64,000 nucleotides of DNA from Clostridia bacterium (GTDB lineage: Bacteria; Bacillota; Clostridia; Christensenellales; Aristaeellaceae), in assembly GCA_017448975.1 (NCBI GenBank), contig JAFSKN010000047.1, forward strand, positions 1-64,000, in the 5' to 3' direction. How positions within the stretch are numbered: the first letter of the stretch is position 1; every line of letters begins with the position of its first letter. This document shows positions 52,619 to 61,308 of the stretch, in pieces. The position numbers and the translations under genes were made by a program. Under the pieces are notes generated by a model that searched no databases, was not told the origin of the DNA, and saw nothing but the letters and a program-made list of their open reading frames with translations.

Positions 52619-53950
52619 ATGAAACTTGTCTACGACATTGCCGACAAACCGCCCATCAGAAAGAATCTGATCTACGCCTTCCAGCAGCTGCTTGCCATCA
52701 TGGCCGCCACATTGCTGGTGCCCATCCTGGTGGACGGCACGGGCGTTTACATGAGCCAGCCTGCCGCCCTGTGCGGCGCGGGCGTGGGCACGCTGTTTTA
52801 TCTGTTCATCGCCACCAAGAAAAAGAGCCCCGTGTTCCTCGGTTCTTCCTTCGCTTTCATCAGTCCCCTGGCGGGCGCTGTGGCCTTTGGCTTCCTGGGC
52901 ATCTTCTTGGGCGCCGTGTTCGCGGGCCTGGTATACGTGATCATCGCCCTGATCATCAAAAAGACCGGCTCCGCCTGGGTGAACAAGCTGCTGCCCCCCG
53001 TGGTCATCGGCCCCACCGTGGCCCTGATCGGATTGTCCCTGTGCGGCAGCGCGGTGAACAACATCAACAATACCGCCGCTGGCGAATATAACCTGGTAGC
53101 CATCCTGGTGGGCGTCATCGCTTTCCTGATCACCGTGTACGCCTCCACCAAGGGCGGCAAGGGCATGAAGATGATCCCCTTCATCATCGGTATCGTGGGC
53201 GCTTACATCGTGGCCCTGATTTTCACCTTCATCGGCAATGCCGCCAACATTGACGCCCTGAAGCTGGTAAACCTTTCCGCCTTTGACAACATGCAGGTCT
53301 TCAAGGCGCCCCGTTTCACGTTCCTGGGCATCTTCGGCGTGTATCCTGAAGCTACCAACAAGATCAGCTCCTTTGCCGATGTGATCAGCCTGCTGGTGCT
53401 GTTCGCCCCCGTGGCCTTCGTGACCCTGGCCGAGCACATTGCCGACCACAAGAACTTAGGCTCCATCATTGAACGCGACCTGATCACCGATCCCGGCCTG
53501 GACCGCACGTTGGTCGGCGACGGCGTAGGCAGCATCATCGGTTCCTTCTTTGGCGGCTGCCCCAACACCACCTACGGCGAATCCGTTGGCTGTGTAGCCA
53601 TCACCGGCAACGCCTCCATCAGCACCATCGCCATCGCGGCTGTATACTGCATCATCCTTTCCTTCTTCGATCCCTTCGTGTGCTTCGTCAACTCCATTCC
53701 CTCCTGCATCGTGGGCGGCGTGTGCATCGCGCTCTACGGCTTCATCGCCGTCAGCGGCCTCAAGATGCTCCAGCCCGTGGACCTCAACGACAACCGCAAC
53801 CTGTTCGTTGTGGCGGCCATCCTGGTGCCCGGCATCGGCGGCCTGACCCTGAACTTCACCCACATCACCGTTTCCTCCATCGCCGTGGGCCTGATTCTCG
53901 GCGTCATTGTGAACGTGATCTTCAACAAGCGGGATAAGGCGGGCAACTAA
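52619..53950 (+). CDS. uraA: Uracil permease, NCS2 family
   Basis: The 443-residue NCS2 transporter imports uracil with protons. It has about 14 hydrophobic segments. Diagnostic stretches include AFQQLLAIMAATLLVPIL near the start, the LVTLAEHIAD-like FVTLAEHIADH (about 267, with the substrate glutamate) and GGCPNTTYGESVGCVAITG (about 310-328). The pyr-type leader upstream supports a pyrimidine substrate. pyrP is the alternative name used in Bacillus. A strong terminator follows. Confidence 0.9.
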   Translation: MKLVYDIADKPPIRKNLIYAFQQLLAIMAATLLVPILVDGTGVYMSQPAALCGAGVGTLFYLFIATKKKSPVFLGSSFAFISPLAGAVAFGFLGIFLGAVFAGLVYVIIALIIKKTGSAWVNKLLPPVVIGPTVALIGLSLCGSAVNNINNTAAGEYNLVAILVGVIAFLITVYASTKGGKGMKMIPFIIGIVGAYIVALIFTFIGNAANIDALKLVNLSAFDNMQVFKAPRFTFLGIFGVYPEATNKISSFADVISLLVLFAPVAFVTLAEHIADHKNLGSIIERDLITDPGLDRTLVGDGVGSIIGSFFGGCPNTTYGESVGCVAITGNASISTIAIAAVYCIILSFFDPFVCFVNSIPSCIVGGVCIALYGFIAVSGLKMLQPVDLNDNRNLFVVAAILVPGIGGLTLNFTHITVSSIAVGLILGVIVNVIFNKRDKAGN

Positions 53951-53971
53951 AGAATAGTTTCCAAGCTTTTG

Positions 53972-54009
53972 CCGCGCGGCGCGAACGAAACGCCGCGCGG
54001 TATTTATTT
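53972..54009 (+). terminator. Terminator after the uracil permease
   Basis: 10-bp perfect stem CCGCGCGGCG/CGCCGCGCGG followed by TATTTATTT. Confidence 0.8.
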
Positions 54010-54036
54010 GACAGAATCAGGAATTTATGCTATCAT
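54008..54036 (+). promoter_or_regulatory. Promoter of the 5'-nucleotidase-domain gene
   Basis: TTGACA (54008-54013), 17-base spacer, TATCAT (54031-54036). Confidence 0.8.
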
Positions 54037-54042
54037 GCTTTC

Positions 54043-54158
54043 ACTGGCTGAAGCCGGTCCTGGGTTCGCAGAAGCGGGCCGGATGGATGATTTGGGTCGG
54101 AATGAAACGGTATCATGAAGGTGCCGAAGGCATGAGCTTCCGGCCCCTTTTTCTGTTT
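54043..54158 (+). promoter_or_regulatory. Unassigned attenuator or riboswitch-like leader
   Basis: GGGCCGGA (54076-54083) can pair upstream with CCGGTCC (54054-54060) or downstream with TCCGGCCC (54139-54146). The downstream segment is also part of a terminator hairpin GCCGAAG/CTTCCGGC (54123-54144) followed by CCCTTTTTCTG. The two folds exclude each other, the mark of a transcription attenuator. I do not recognise the sensing part. Confidence 0.55.
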
Positions 54159-54186
54159 TCGGATCGATCAAAAGGAGGAAACGAAC

Positions 54187-55044
54187 ATGAAAGCCATGAA
54201 AAGAATCGTTCTGCTGGCCCTGTGCCTGACTTTGGTCCTGACCGCCGCCTCCGCCGCAACCTTCACGGACGCCCACGGAAACGTGATCGAGTTGGACGAA
54301 ACCCTGGAAGCCTATGCTTCCTGCCTGCTCTTGGGCGCGGACAACGCCGCCCGGAAGGAGGAAACCAACTTAGGCGACCTGTGGGCCGATGCCCTGCGCT
54401 GGTTCGCCGTGTCCGGCGAAATCAACAACGCCTTTGAAGAAGACGACGTGACCGCCGGGATCACCTCCCTGGACGTGGATGCGGAGCACACCGTGGCCCT
54501 GTGGAACGGCGGCAACCTGCGGGCCGACATCCCCGAAGGGAAATTCGGCGTGGAAGCCCTGGCCCAGGTGCTGCCCTATCCCAACAAGGTGGCGGTGGTG
54601 TACATGACCGGCGCGCAGCTCAAGGAAGCGCTGGAAGCTGCCTCCCAGGGCCTGCCCTGCACCGAGGAAACCGCCGCCGCCTGCGCCGCCTTTATGCAGG
54701 TTTCCGGCCTCAAATATACCGTGGACACGGGCAAGGCATATGATCGGGGCGAAGCCTACGGCGACAACTGGTTCAAAGCCGCGTCCCTCTCCCGGGTGAC
54801 CATCACCGAAGTGAACGGCCAAGCTTTCGATACGGAAGCTGTGTATGCCGTGATCACCAGCAACGCCAATTTCAACGGCATGGATTCCTCCTATATGTTC
54901 AAGGAAGCAGCCCAGTTGAATGAGCGCTCCACCATCACCACCGCCGTTGTGCGGGACGTGGTATGGCGCTATTTAGCGGAAGAGCTGAACAACGTGATCG
55001 GCGAAGAATACGCCGTGCCCCAGGGACGCATTGCGATTCAATAA
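54187..55044 (+). CDS. Secreted protein with only the 5'-nucleotidase C-terminal domain
   Basis: The 285-residue protein has a signal peptide (LLALCLTLVLTAASA) and then the substrate-binding C-terminal domain of UshA/5'-nucleotidases: ETNLGDLWADALRW (about 58-71), WNGGNLRADIPEG (about 104-116) and YPNKVAVVYMTGAQLKEALE. The N-terminal metallophosphoesterase half is absent, so it may bind nucleotides or act with another protein. AAAGGAGGAAACG precedes the ATG. Expression looks controlled by the attenuator upstream. Confidence 0.78.
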   Translation: MKAMKRIVLLALCLTLVLTAASAATFTDAHGNVIELDETLEAYASCLLLGADNAARKEETNLGDLWADALRWFAVSGEINNAFEEDDVTAGITSLDVDAEHTVALWNGGNLRADIPEGKFGVEALAQVLPYPNKVAVVYMTGAQLKEALEAASQGLPCTEETAAACAAFMQVSGLKYTVDTGKAYDRGEAYGDNWFKAASLSRVTITEVNGQAFDTEAVYAVITSNANFNGMDSSYMFKEAAQLNERSTITTAVVRDVVWRYLAEELNNVIGEEYAVPQGRIAIQ

Positions 55045-55088
55045 TACGAATCAGGCGTTTGTTCAGTTTTGCCAAAGTGAAAATTGAA

Positions 55089-55161
55089 GAGTGAAAAGTG
55101 AAAAGATGTAGTTTAGACACGCTTCAAAACATCTCCACTTTCCGCTTTTCACTTTCCACTT
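55089..55161. repeat. Inverted array of GTGAAAA-type words
   Basis: AGTGAAAAGTGAAAAGATGT (55090-55109 region) is answered by ACATCTCC, CGCTTTTCACTTTCCACT (129-160). It fills most of the 163-base gap before the MoxR gene. A second array of the same plan but GAGAGTTGAGA words is at 61935-62033. Confidence 0.55.
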
Positions 55162-55207
55162 TTTGCGAGCTAATATGTGGAATTATGGGTTTAGGGAGGC
55201 GGCATCG

Positions 55208-56152
55208 TTGAGGACTGAATTGGAAGCAGTCCGGCGGGAACTGGAAAAGGTGATCGCCGGAAAATCGGATGTGATCGGCAAGGTTTTAACGGCGGTGATC
55301 GCCGACGGGCATATTCTGCTGGACGACGTGCCGGGGGTGGGGAAAACCTCCCTGGCCGTGGCCCTGGGAAAGGCCCTCGATTTGTGCTGCCGCCGCATCC
55401 AATTCACCCCCGACGTGCTGCCCTCCGATATCGTGGGCTTTTCCCTGTACGATAAGGACAGCGGGACGTTCCTGTACCGCCCCGGCGTCGTAAGCGGCGC
55501 GAACCTGCTGCTGGGGGACGAAATCAACCGCACCTCCAGCAAGACCCAGTCCGCCTTATTGGAGGCCATGGAGGAAAAGCAGGTGACGGTGGACGGCAAC
55601 ACCTACCCCATGGAAAAGCCCTTCCTGGTGATCGCCACCCAGAACCGGGTGGGCATGGCGGGAACCCAGGCTCTGCCGTATGCCCAAATGGACCGGTTTA
55701 TGGTGTGCCTTACCGTGGGCTATCCCGATCACGACGCCCAGATGGACATGCTCCGTGCCCGGCAGAGCGGCGATCCGCTGGAAAATGTACAAACCGTCAT
55801 GAGCCGGGAAACGCTGCTGGCTATGCAGCGGGACGCCCGGCGGGTAACGGTAAAGGACGCCATTGTGGATTATATCACCCGCCTATGCGTCGCTTCCCGG
55901 GCCCATCCCATGCTGGACGTGGGCGTCAGCCCCCGGGGCACGCTGCATGTGCAGCGGATGAGTCAGGCCAGGGCTTACGCCGAGGGACGGGATTATGTGA
56001 CGGGGGCGGACGTGCAGGCCGTGTTCCGTGACGTGTGCGCGCACCGCGTGGTGCTCAGCCGGAAGGCCCGGGCGGAAGGGATTGATCCGGCGCAGGCTTT
56101 GGACGCCCTGCTGCGCGACACGGCGAACCCCGACCGCGGAGAAAAAGCGTGA
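55208..56152 (+). CDS. MoxR-family AAA ATPase
   Basis: The 314-residue chaperone-type ATPase has Walker A LDDVPGVGKTSLA (about residues 39-51), Walker B LLLGDEINRT (about 104-113) and sensor IATQNRVG. MoxR proteins act with a DUF58/VWA partner, encoded directly downstream. TTG 55208 is chosen because GGGAGGC precedes it at good spacing; ATG 55175 in frame has no ribosome site and would add 11 residues. It overlaps the DUF58 gene by four bases. Confidence 0.85.
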   Translation: MRTELEAVRRELEKVIAGKSDVIGKVLTAVIADGHILLDDVPGVGKTSLAVALGKALDLCCRRIQFTPDVLPSDIVGFSLYDKDSGTFLYRPGVVSGANLLLGDEINRTSSKTQSALLEAMEEKQVTVDGNTYPMEKPFLVIATQNRVGMAGTQALPYAQMDRFMVCLTVGYPDHDAQMDMLRARQSGDPLENVQTVMSRETLLAMQRDARRVTVKDAIVDYITRLCVASRAHPMLDVGVSPRGTLHVQRMSQARAYAEGRDYVTGADVQAVFRDVCAHRVVLSRKARAEGIDPAQALDALLRDTANPDRGEKA

Positions 56153-57246
56153 TTTTCCGCAGGGTGGGGTATGCGTGCTGGCTGCTGGCGGCGGCAACCC
56201 TGTATTTCTTTGAAAACAACACGGGCACCCGGGCGGTGCTGCTGGCTTCCGTGATCGTTCCGGCCTTTTCCGTGTGCTGCGCCGCCTGGACGGCGAAAAA
56301 AGCGTCCTGCCGCCTGACCGTGCCCGAAAGCGCGAAAAAAGGGGAAACGGCAGCGTGCCGGTGCGACCTGTCCGGCCCCTGGACGAAAATCGGCTGCGTG
56401 CTTTCCTGCCGGGTGCGTTCGGAGCATTTGATGAACCATGAAATAAGCACTTGGGAGATCGAGGGAAAAGAATGCTTTGCCGTAAGAAACGCCCATTGCG
56501 GCACGCTGTATATCAGTGCCAAAGCGCTGACAGCCCGGGATTGGCTGGGCCTGATTCGCTTTTCCTGTAAGGCTTTCGACGGCGTTTCCCTGCTGGTCCT
56601 GCCCGATCTGTACCCGATACGGATCAAACGAAACGCCATGCTTTCAGAACCCCAGCGGGAGGAACTGCCCGGCCAGCTTCGGCGGGATGGCCTGGAAACG
56701 GAGAACGGCGGCGTGCGGGAATACGCGCCGGGGGATCCCGTGCGGCGCATCCATTGGAAGCTGTCGGCGAAAACAGACCGGGTACTGGTTCGGGAAGAAG
56801 AACAGCCCTTGGCGGGCTCCGTCCTGCTGCTTCTGGAAACATCGGGCTACGGCATCGATCCCCAGGATATGGACGGCGCGGTGGAAGCGCTGCTTTCGGT
56901 GAGCCGGGCCCTCAGGGAGGAGGGCGTTGCCCACAGCATTTCCTGGCTGGACCGGGGCGGCCTGGAATGGATAGATATTGCCTGTATGAACGATTATCTT
57001 GCCATGCGGGCACTGCTCAGCGCCCAGGGGCTGGAAGGAGAGGAAAGCATCGGGACGGCGTTCAGCCGCGCTTACCCCGATTTTCGGGCGGATCATGCAG
57101 TGGTTTTCAGCCCCCGCCCCGATACGGATTGTATCAGTCTGCGGGAAATTGGGGCGGTCACCTTGGTGCTGCCCCACAGTAAAGACGGAAATCCCGACCT
57201 CCGGGTGGTAAACGTATCACGGGAAGAACCGGAACTGGAGCTGTGA
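56149..57246 (+). CDS. DUF58 domain membrane-associated protein
   Basis: The 365-residue protein has one or two hydrophobic segments at the start (residues 9-45), then the DUF58 region with VREYAPGDPVRRIHWKLSAKT (split: VREYAPGDPVRRI, HWKLSAKT, about 190-210) and an incomplete VWA-like end. It is the usual partner of MoxR ATPases. GTG start overlapping the MoxR stop (GTGA). The third partner follows six bases later. Confidence 0.85.
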   Translation: MIFRRVGYACWLLAAATLYFFENNTGTRAVLLASVIVPAFSVCCAAWTAKKASCRLTVPESAKKGETAACRCDLSGPWTKIGCVLSCRVRSEHLMNHEISTWEIEGKECFAVRNAHCGTLYISAKALTARDWLGLIRFSCKAFDGVSLLVLPDLYPIRIKRNAMLSEPQREELPGQLRRDGLETENGGVREYAPGDPVRRIHWKLSAKTDRVLVREEEQPLAGSVLLLLETSGYGIDPQDMDGAVEALLSVSRALREEGVAHSISWLDRGGLEWIDIACMNDYLAMRALLSAQGLEGEESIGTAFSRAYPDFRADHAVVFSPRPDTDCISLREIGAVTLVLPHSKDGNPDLRVVNVSREEPELEL

Positions 57247-57252
57247 AAAAAG

Positions 57253-58389
57253 ATGAAAAGGAAAAATGCCTTCTATCGGAAAGCGGCAGTTTTCTTTTGC
57301 GCCGTGATGGCCGGGTCTCTCTTTTTGTTTTTTTTCCTGCCTTCGGCGAGGATGAGCGCCCTGGCCCTGTGCAATCAGCTCTTTGCCGCCAGCGAGCGGG
57401 CGAACGCCTATGCTTATGATTATTTCCAAACGCCTGAGAATCAGTCCGCGGTATTTGCGTGGGTGCTGACATCTGTTTTGATCGGCAGCTATTTCGGGCT
57501 GGCGCTTGCTCTGCGCAGCAGGCTTTTGCTGCTGCTGTTTGCGGTTCTGGCAGCACTTTTGCAGGCGTATTTCGGCTTGTCCCTGCCCGCGTGGGGCAAC
57601 GCGGCGCTGTTTTTATTGCTGGGCCTTGGCGTTGTGCTGTTTGGTTCTCCGAAAAAAAGCGCATTGCCCTTTGCGGCCCTGGCGCTGGTGGCAATGGTGA
57701 TTTCAGCGGCGCTTTTGCCCGGCACAGACGCGGCCACGGAAAGCTTATCGGAAACCGTAAGGGATTCTTTGGCCCCTGTGACCCGGCAGGAAGACGCCCT
57801 GACAGGCGAAAACCCGGATTCAGCCCTGGAAACCCGGCACATGAACAGCCGTTCTTTGCTGACGGGGGAGGAAAAATCGGAAGCAAGGAAAGAATACCGG
57901 CTGCTTACCGTGGAGGAACAGCAGATTTCAAAGCCCCGCTGGATCGATTATTTGAAAATCACGCTGCTCCTGCTGCTGTCCGCGGCGGTGGTGGTGCTGC
58001 CCTTCCTGCCATTTCTGTATGGAAACGCCCGCAGGAAGAAAGCCCAGGAAGCCCGGCGGATGTTTCAATCGGAAAACCCGGGGGAGGCGCTCTGCGCCAT
58101 GTTCCGTCACGCGGCAAAGTACCTGGAAACCGGCGGCTGCGGCGGGGGAAACCTGCCCTACCGCCAGTGGGCGGAAGCGTTCCCGGAGCGTCTGCCCGAA
58201 AGCTACAAAGAGCAATACGCCGCCTGCGCCGCGCTGTTTGAGGAAGCCGCATACAGCGAGCATCCCATGACGGAAGCCCAACGGGAACAAACCCGTCTGT
58301 TTCTTTCTGAAACGGAGCGGATTTTCTTTGACGAAGCGGACTGGAAGGAAAAGCTGCGGCTGAGGTACGGAAAATGCCTGCACGAATGA
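57253..58389 (+). CDS. Membrane protein with DUF4129-like C terminus
   Basis: The 378-residue protein has about five N-terminal hydrophobic segments (residues 10-155), an external linker, another membrane helix (about 234-256) and a cytoplasmic helical end (about 270-378). The end resembles DUF4129 (GEALCAMFRHAAKYLE, TEAQREQTRLFLSETERIFF). In MoxR-DUF58 operons this role is usually in a transglutaminase-DUF4129 protein; here the transglutaminase core is missing. Confidence 0.7.
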   Translation: MKRKNAFYRKAAVFFCAVMAGSLFLFFFLPSARMSALALCNQLFAASERANAYAYDYFQTPENQSAVFAWVLTSVLIGSYFGLALALRSRLLLLLFAVLAALLQAYFGLSLPAWGNAALFLLLGLGVVLFGSPKKSALPFAALALVAMVISAALLPGTDAATESLSETVRDSLAPVTRQEDALTGENPDSALETRHMNSRSLLTGEEKSEARKEYRLLTVEEQQISKPRWIDYLKITLLLLLSAAVVVLPFLPFLYGNARRKKAQEARRMFQSENPGEALCAMFRHAAKYLETGGCGGGNLPYRQWAEAFPERLPESYKEQYAACAALFEEAAYSEHPMTEAQREQTRLFLSETERIFFDEADWKEKLRLRYGKCLHE

Positions 58390-59339
58390 AAAAATATGTG
58401 TTGCTTCTCTTTATATGTCTGATGCTGACGGGCTGCCGGGCGCGCATCATTCAATCAGCCCCGACGGATGCCGATAAAAACGCTGCTGCCGGGGAAAGCA
58501 TGGGAAGCGGCCAAACGGAAGCAGACGCGGGAGAAAACCCGGACCGCACGACAGAAAACCCCGAGGCCGCCCAAAAGGAATTTGACGAAAACGCCGCCGT
58601 GGAAATCGTGGCGGGCACGGATCGCGCCCTGCACGGCCCCGGGGAAGGGGAAGGGGCTTATATTGCCATCGATTCGGGCCTGCCTGCCGCCCGGCTGAAC
58701 GCCGACGCGGCCGAAACGGCCCGTCAAACCGTTTCCGCCCCGGAATCGGATCGCATGGGCACGGCTGCGGACGCGGAAATGGCCGACAGCGCTTTTCGGT
58801 ATTATACCGTGCTGCTGAAAGAGCGCTCCGAATCCCTGTATGTGTGCAAGCGGCTGAACCTCTATTGGGAAACGGTGGAAGACCATGTGACCGTACACAA
58901 AACCTCGGATGAACACCAATTGATCCTGGATGCGGGGGCTTACGACGTGTCCGCCCGGCTGCTTCCGGAGAATTTGAAGGTGGACGACGGCTGGGTGAGC
59001 CGGAAAAACCCGGAAATCATCGTAAAAATCGTGCCAAGGAGCGTATTGGGCGGCGGCGTGCTGAACGCGGCGGCAGCAGCGGCGGAGCTGCAAACCCTCC
59101 TTTCCCGGCCCGGCTGGCAGGAGATGGACGCCGTAAAAAACAAACGGGTGCTGCTGCTTTCACAGGACATGCTGGAAGCGCCGCACCTGCGTTTGGCTGC
59201 CGGGCTGGTGATTGCCCAAACGGCCAACCCCGATGTATATGCCGACGTGGATCCGGCCCAGGCGCTGAGAGCGCTGACGGAGGAAGCCACGGGCATGGCG
59301 GGGGAAGGAATTTACTATTTGAGCCTTGGCGAGCCGTAA
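58386..59339 (+). CDS. Lipoprotein with BtuF/periplasmic-binding-like C terminus
   Basis: A lipoprotein signal (LLFICLMLTGC, lipobox LTGC) anchors it outside the membrane. A long acidic low-complexity linker (about 20-140) precedes a globular end: TVLLKERSESLYVCKRLNLYWE, RPGWQEMDAVKNKRVLLLSQD. The latter matches the final segment of BtuF/FecB-type binding proteins. The family match covers only the end. ATG 58386 overlaps the previous stop (ATGA). It lies 20 bases before an ECF S-component gene. Confidence 0.6.
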   Translation: MKKYVLLLFICLMLTGCRARIIQSAPTDADKNAAAGESMGSGQTEADAGENPDRTTENPEAAQKEFDENAAVEIVAGTDRALHGPGEGEGAYIAIDSGLPAARLNADAAETARQTVSAPESDRMGTAADAEMADSAFRYYTVLLKERSESLYVCKRLNLYWETVEDHVTVHKTSDEHQLILDAGAYDVSARLLPENLKVDDGWVSRKNPEIIVKIVPRSVLGGGVLNAAAAAAELQTLLSRPGWQEMDAVKNKRVLLLSQDMLEAPHLRLAAGLVIAQTANPDVYADVDPAQALRALTEEATGMAGEGIYYLSLGEP

Positions 59340-59359
59340 TTGCCGCCGGAAGGAAAAGC

Positions 59360-59917
59360 ATGATGAATACAAAAAAGGGACTTTCGTCCCGTCAAACGCG
59401 AAAAATGACCTATGCCGCCCTGTATTTGGGCATTGCGCTGGTGCTGCCCTTTATCACGGGCCAGATTCCTGAAATCGGTGCCATGCTGTGCCCCATGCAC
59501 ATCCCCGTTCTGCTGTGCGGTTTTCTGTGCGGCTGGCCCTGGGGGCTGGCGGTGGGGTTTATCGCACCGCTTTTGCGGTCCGTCCTGTTCGGCATGCCCG
59601 CGCTGTTTCCCACCGCCGTGGCCATGACTTTTGAACTGGCTGTTTACGGCGCTGTTTCGGGTCTGCTTTACAAAACGCTGCCGAAGATGAAGGGCAAGGT
59701 TTATATTGTTCTGATTCTTGCCATGATCGCGGGCCGTTTGATGTGGGGCGGCGCGCAAATGATTTTATCCGGCATCATTCACAGCGAGTTCACCCCCGCC
59801 CTGTTTCTGGCCGGGGCGGTCACCAACGCCATCCCCGGCATCATACTGCATCTTGTGTTAATTCCTGTGGTGGTGATGGCTATGGAGCGGACTGGATTGT
59901 CCTTGAACGATCAATAA
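59360..59917 (+). CDS. ECF transporter S component
   Basis: The 185-residue membrane protein has about six hydrophobic segments and the S-component opening YAALYLGIALVLPFITGQIP with CPMHIPVLLCGFLCGWPWGLAVGFIAPLLRS (split: CPMHIPVLLCGFLCG, WPWGLAVGFIAPLLRS). It captures a vitamin-like substrate for an ECF energy-coupling module encoded elsewhere. The substrate cannot be told; the upstream lipoprotein may be related. Its end overlaps the convergent spoVAE by seven bases. Confidence 0.85.
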   Translation: MMNTKKGLSSRQTRKMTYAALYLGIALVLPFITGQIPEIGAMLCPMHIPVLLCGFLCGWPWGLAVGFIAPLLRSVLFGMPALFPTAVAMTFELAVYGAVSGLLYKTLPKMKGKVYIVLILAMIAGRLMWGGAQMILSGIIHSEFTPALFLAGAVTNAIPGIILHLVLIPVVVMAMERTGLSLNDQ

Positions 59918-60273
59918 TCTTTGGGCTTGGGTTTAAAGCATATTGCCGCCAAAAAGCCGAAGAAAACGGCGGCGGCAATGCCCCCGGCGGCGGCGGTGAC
60001 GCCGCCGGTAAACGCCCCCAGCAGGCCCGTTTCCTGTACGGCGGAGATAGCCCCCTGGGCCAGCAGATGACCAAAACCCGTCAGCGGCACGGTGGCTCCG
60101 GCGGCGGCGAAACGAACCAGGGGCGTGTACAGCCCCAAGGCGCTGAGCACAACGCCGGCGGTGACGTACAGCACCAAAATGCGGGCGGGGGTCAGCTTGG
60201 TTTTCAAAATCAGGATTTCGCCCAGGACGCACAGCAGTCCTCCGACAATAAATACTTTCAGATACAGCAGCAT
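59911..60273 (-). CDS. spoVAE: Stage V sporulation protein AE
   Basis: The 120-residue membrane protein is part of the spore dipicolinate channel. It has four hydrophobic segments with FIVGGLLCVLGEILI at the start and VPLTGFGHLLAQGAI in the middle. The start is set by the overlap with the spoVAD stop; the long upstream frame lies inside spoVAD. Last gene of the operon. Confidence 0.93.
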   Translation of the reverse strand: MLLYLKVFIVGGLLCVLGEILILKTKLTPARILVLYVTAGVVLSALGLYTPLVRFAAAGATVPLTGFGHLLAQGAISAVQETGLLGAFTGGVTAAAGGIAAAVFFGFLAAICFKPKPKDY

Positions 60274-61295
60274 TATTCTTCTCCTCCTTCCAGCACCACC
60301 GCGTGGGCTATGCCGGGGATGGTTTCGCCCTGCTGGCTGGTGGTGGGGCTGAGCAGCGCGCCGGTGGCCATGAACAGTACCCGCCGCCATTCCCCGCGTT
60401 TCAATCGCGGCAGGATGGCCGCGCTCAAAATGGAGGCGGAGCATCCGCATCCGCTGCCCCCGGCGTGTACGTCGTCCTCTTTATGGAAAATGCTCAGGCC
60501 GCAGTCCATATATCGGCCTTCCGGGAGGGGATAGCCCCGTTCCGCCATGAGTTCATGCAGGATATCCGCGCCAACCTGCCCTAAATCGCCGGTAATCACC
60601 CGGTCGTAATCACCGGGCTTCCGGCCCGTATCCAGGAAATGGCGGCATAAGGTGTCCACGGCGGCGGGGGCCATGGCCGCCCCCATGTTGTTGGCGTCCC
60701 GAATGCCCAAATCGATCACCTGGCCGATGGTGGCGTGGGTCACATGGGCCAAAGCAGATCCTTCCTTCGTCAGGAGGCACGCGCCTGCCCCCGTCACCGT
60801 CCATTGGGCGGCAGGGGTGCGCTGATTGCCGTATTCTAAGGGGAAACGGTACTGCCGCTCGGCGGTGCAATAGTGGCTGCCAGCGGCGCAGAGCACGGGG
60901 GAAGCATAGCCGCCGTCCACCAGCACGCTGCCCAAAATCAGGGATTCCGCCATGGTGGAGCAGGCCCCATACAGCCCCAGGAAGGGGATGGACAGTTCCC
61001 GCGCAGCCAGGGAAGCGGCCATAATCTGGTTCAGCAGATCGCCGCCCAGCAGGGCCTGCACCCGCTCCTTGGGCATATCTGCTTTTTTGAGACACCGTTC
61101 GCAGGCCTCCTGAAACATGGCGTGTTCCGCCTGTTCATAGCTCTCCTGGCCGAAAAGGGCGTCCTCCAGCACCAGATCAAAGCCGTCGGCGTGAGGGCCG
61201 CGGCCTTCCTTGGGCCCCACCACGGCCGCGCTTTCTGCGATGCGGGGACGGTTGGGAAAAACGATGGTGTGATCGCCCGCGCGATGCAGCGGCAT
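60273..61295 (-). CDS. spoVAD: Stage V sporulation protein AD
   Basis: The 340-residue thiolase-fold protein binds dipicolinic acid in the spore inner membrane. Markers are LGLYGACSTMAESLILG (about residue 108-124), CAAGSHYCTAERQYRFPLEYG and HKEDDVHAGGSGCGCSA. It lies 13 bases after spoVAC and overlaps spoVAE by one base. The product is needed for dipicolinate uptake into spores. Confidence 0.95.
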   Translation of the reverse strand: MPLHRAGDHTIVFPNRPRIAESAAVVGPKEGRGPHADGFDLVLEDALFGQESYEQAEHAMFQEACERCLKKADMPKERVQALLGGDLLNQIMAASLAARELSIPFLGLYGACSTMAESLILGSVLVDGGYASPVLCAAGSHYCTAERQYRFPLEYGNQRTPAAQWTVTGAGACLLTKEGSALAHVTHATIGQVIDLGIRDANNMGAAMAPAAVDTLCRHFLDTGRKPGDYDRVITGDLGQVGADILHELMAERGYPLPEGRYMDCGLSIFHKEDDVHAGGSGCGCSASILSAAILPRLKRGEWRRVLFMATGALLSPTTSQQGETIPGIAHAVVLEGGEE

Positions 61296-61308
61296 AGCGA
61301 TTCCTCCT

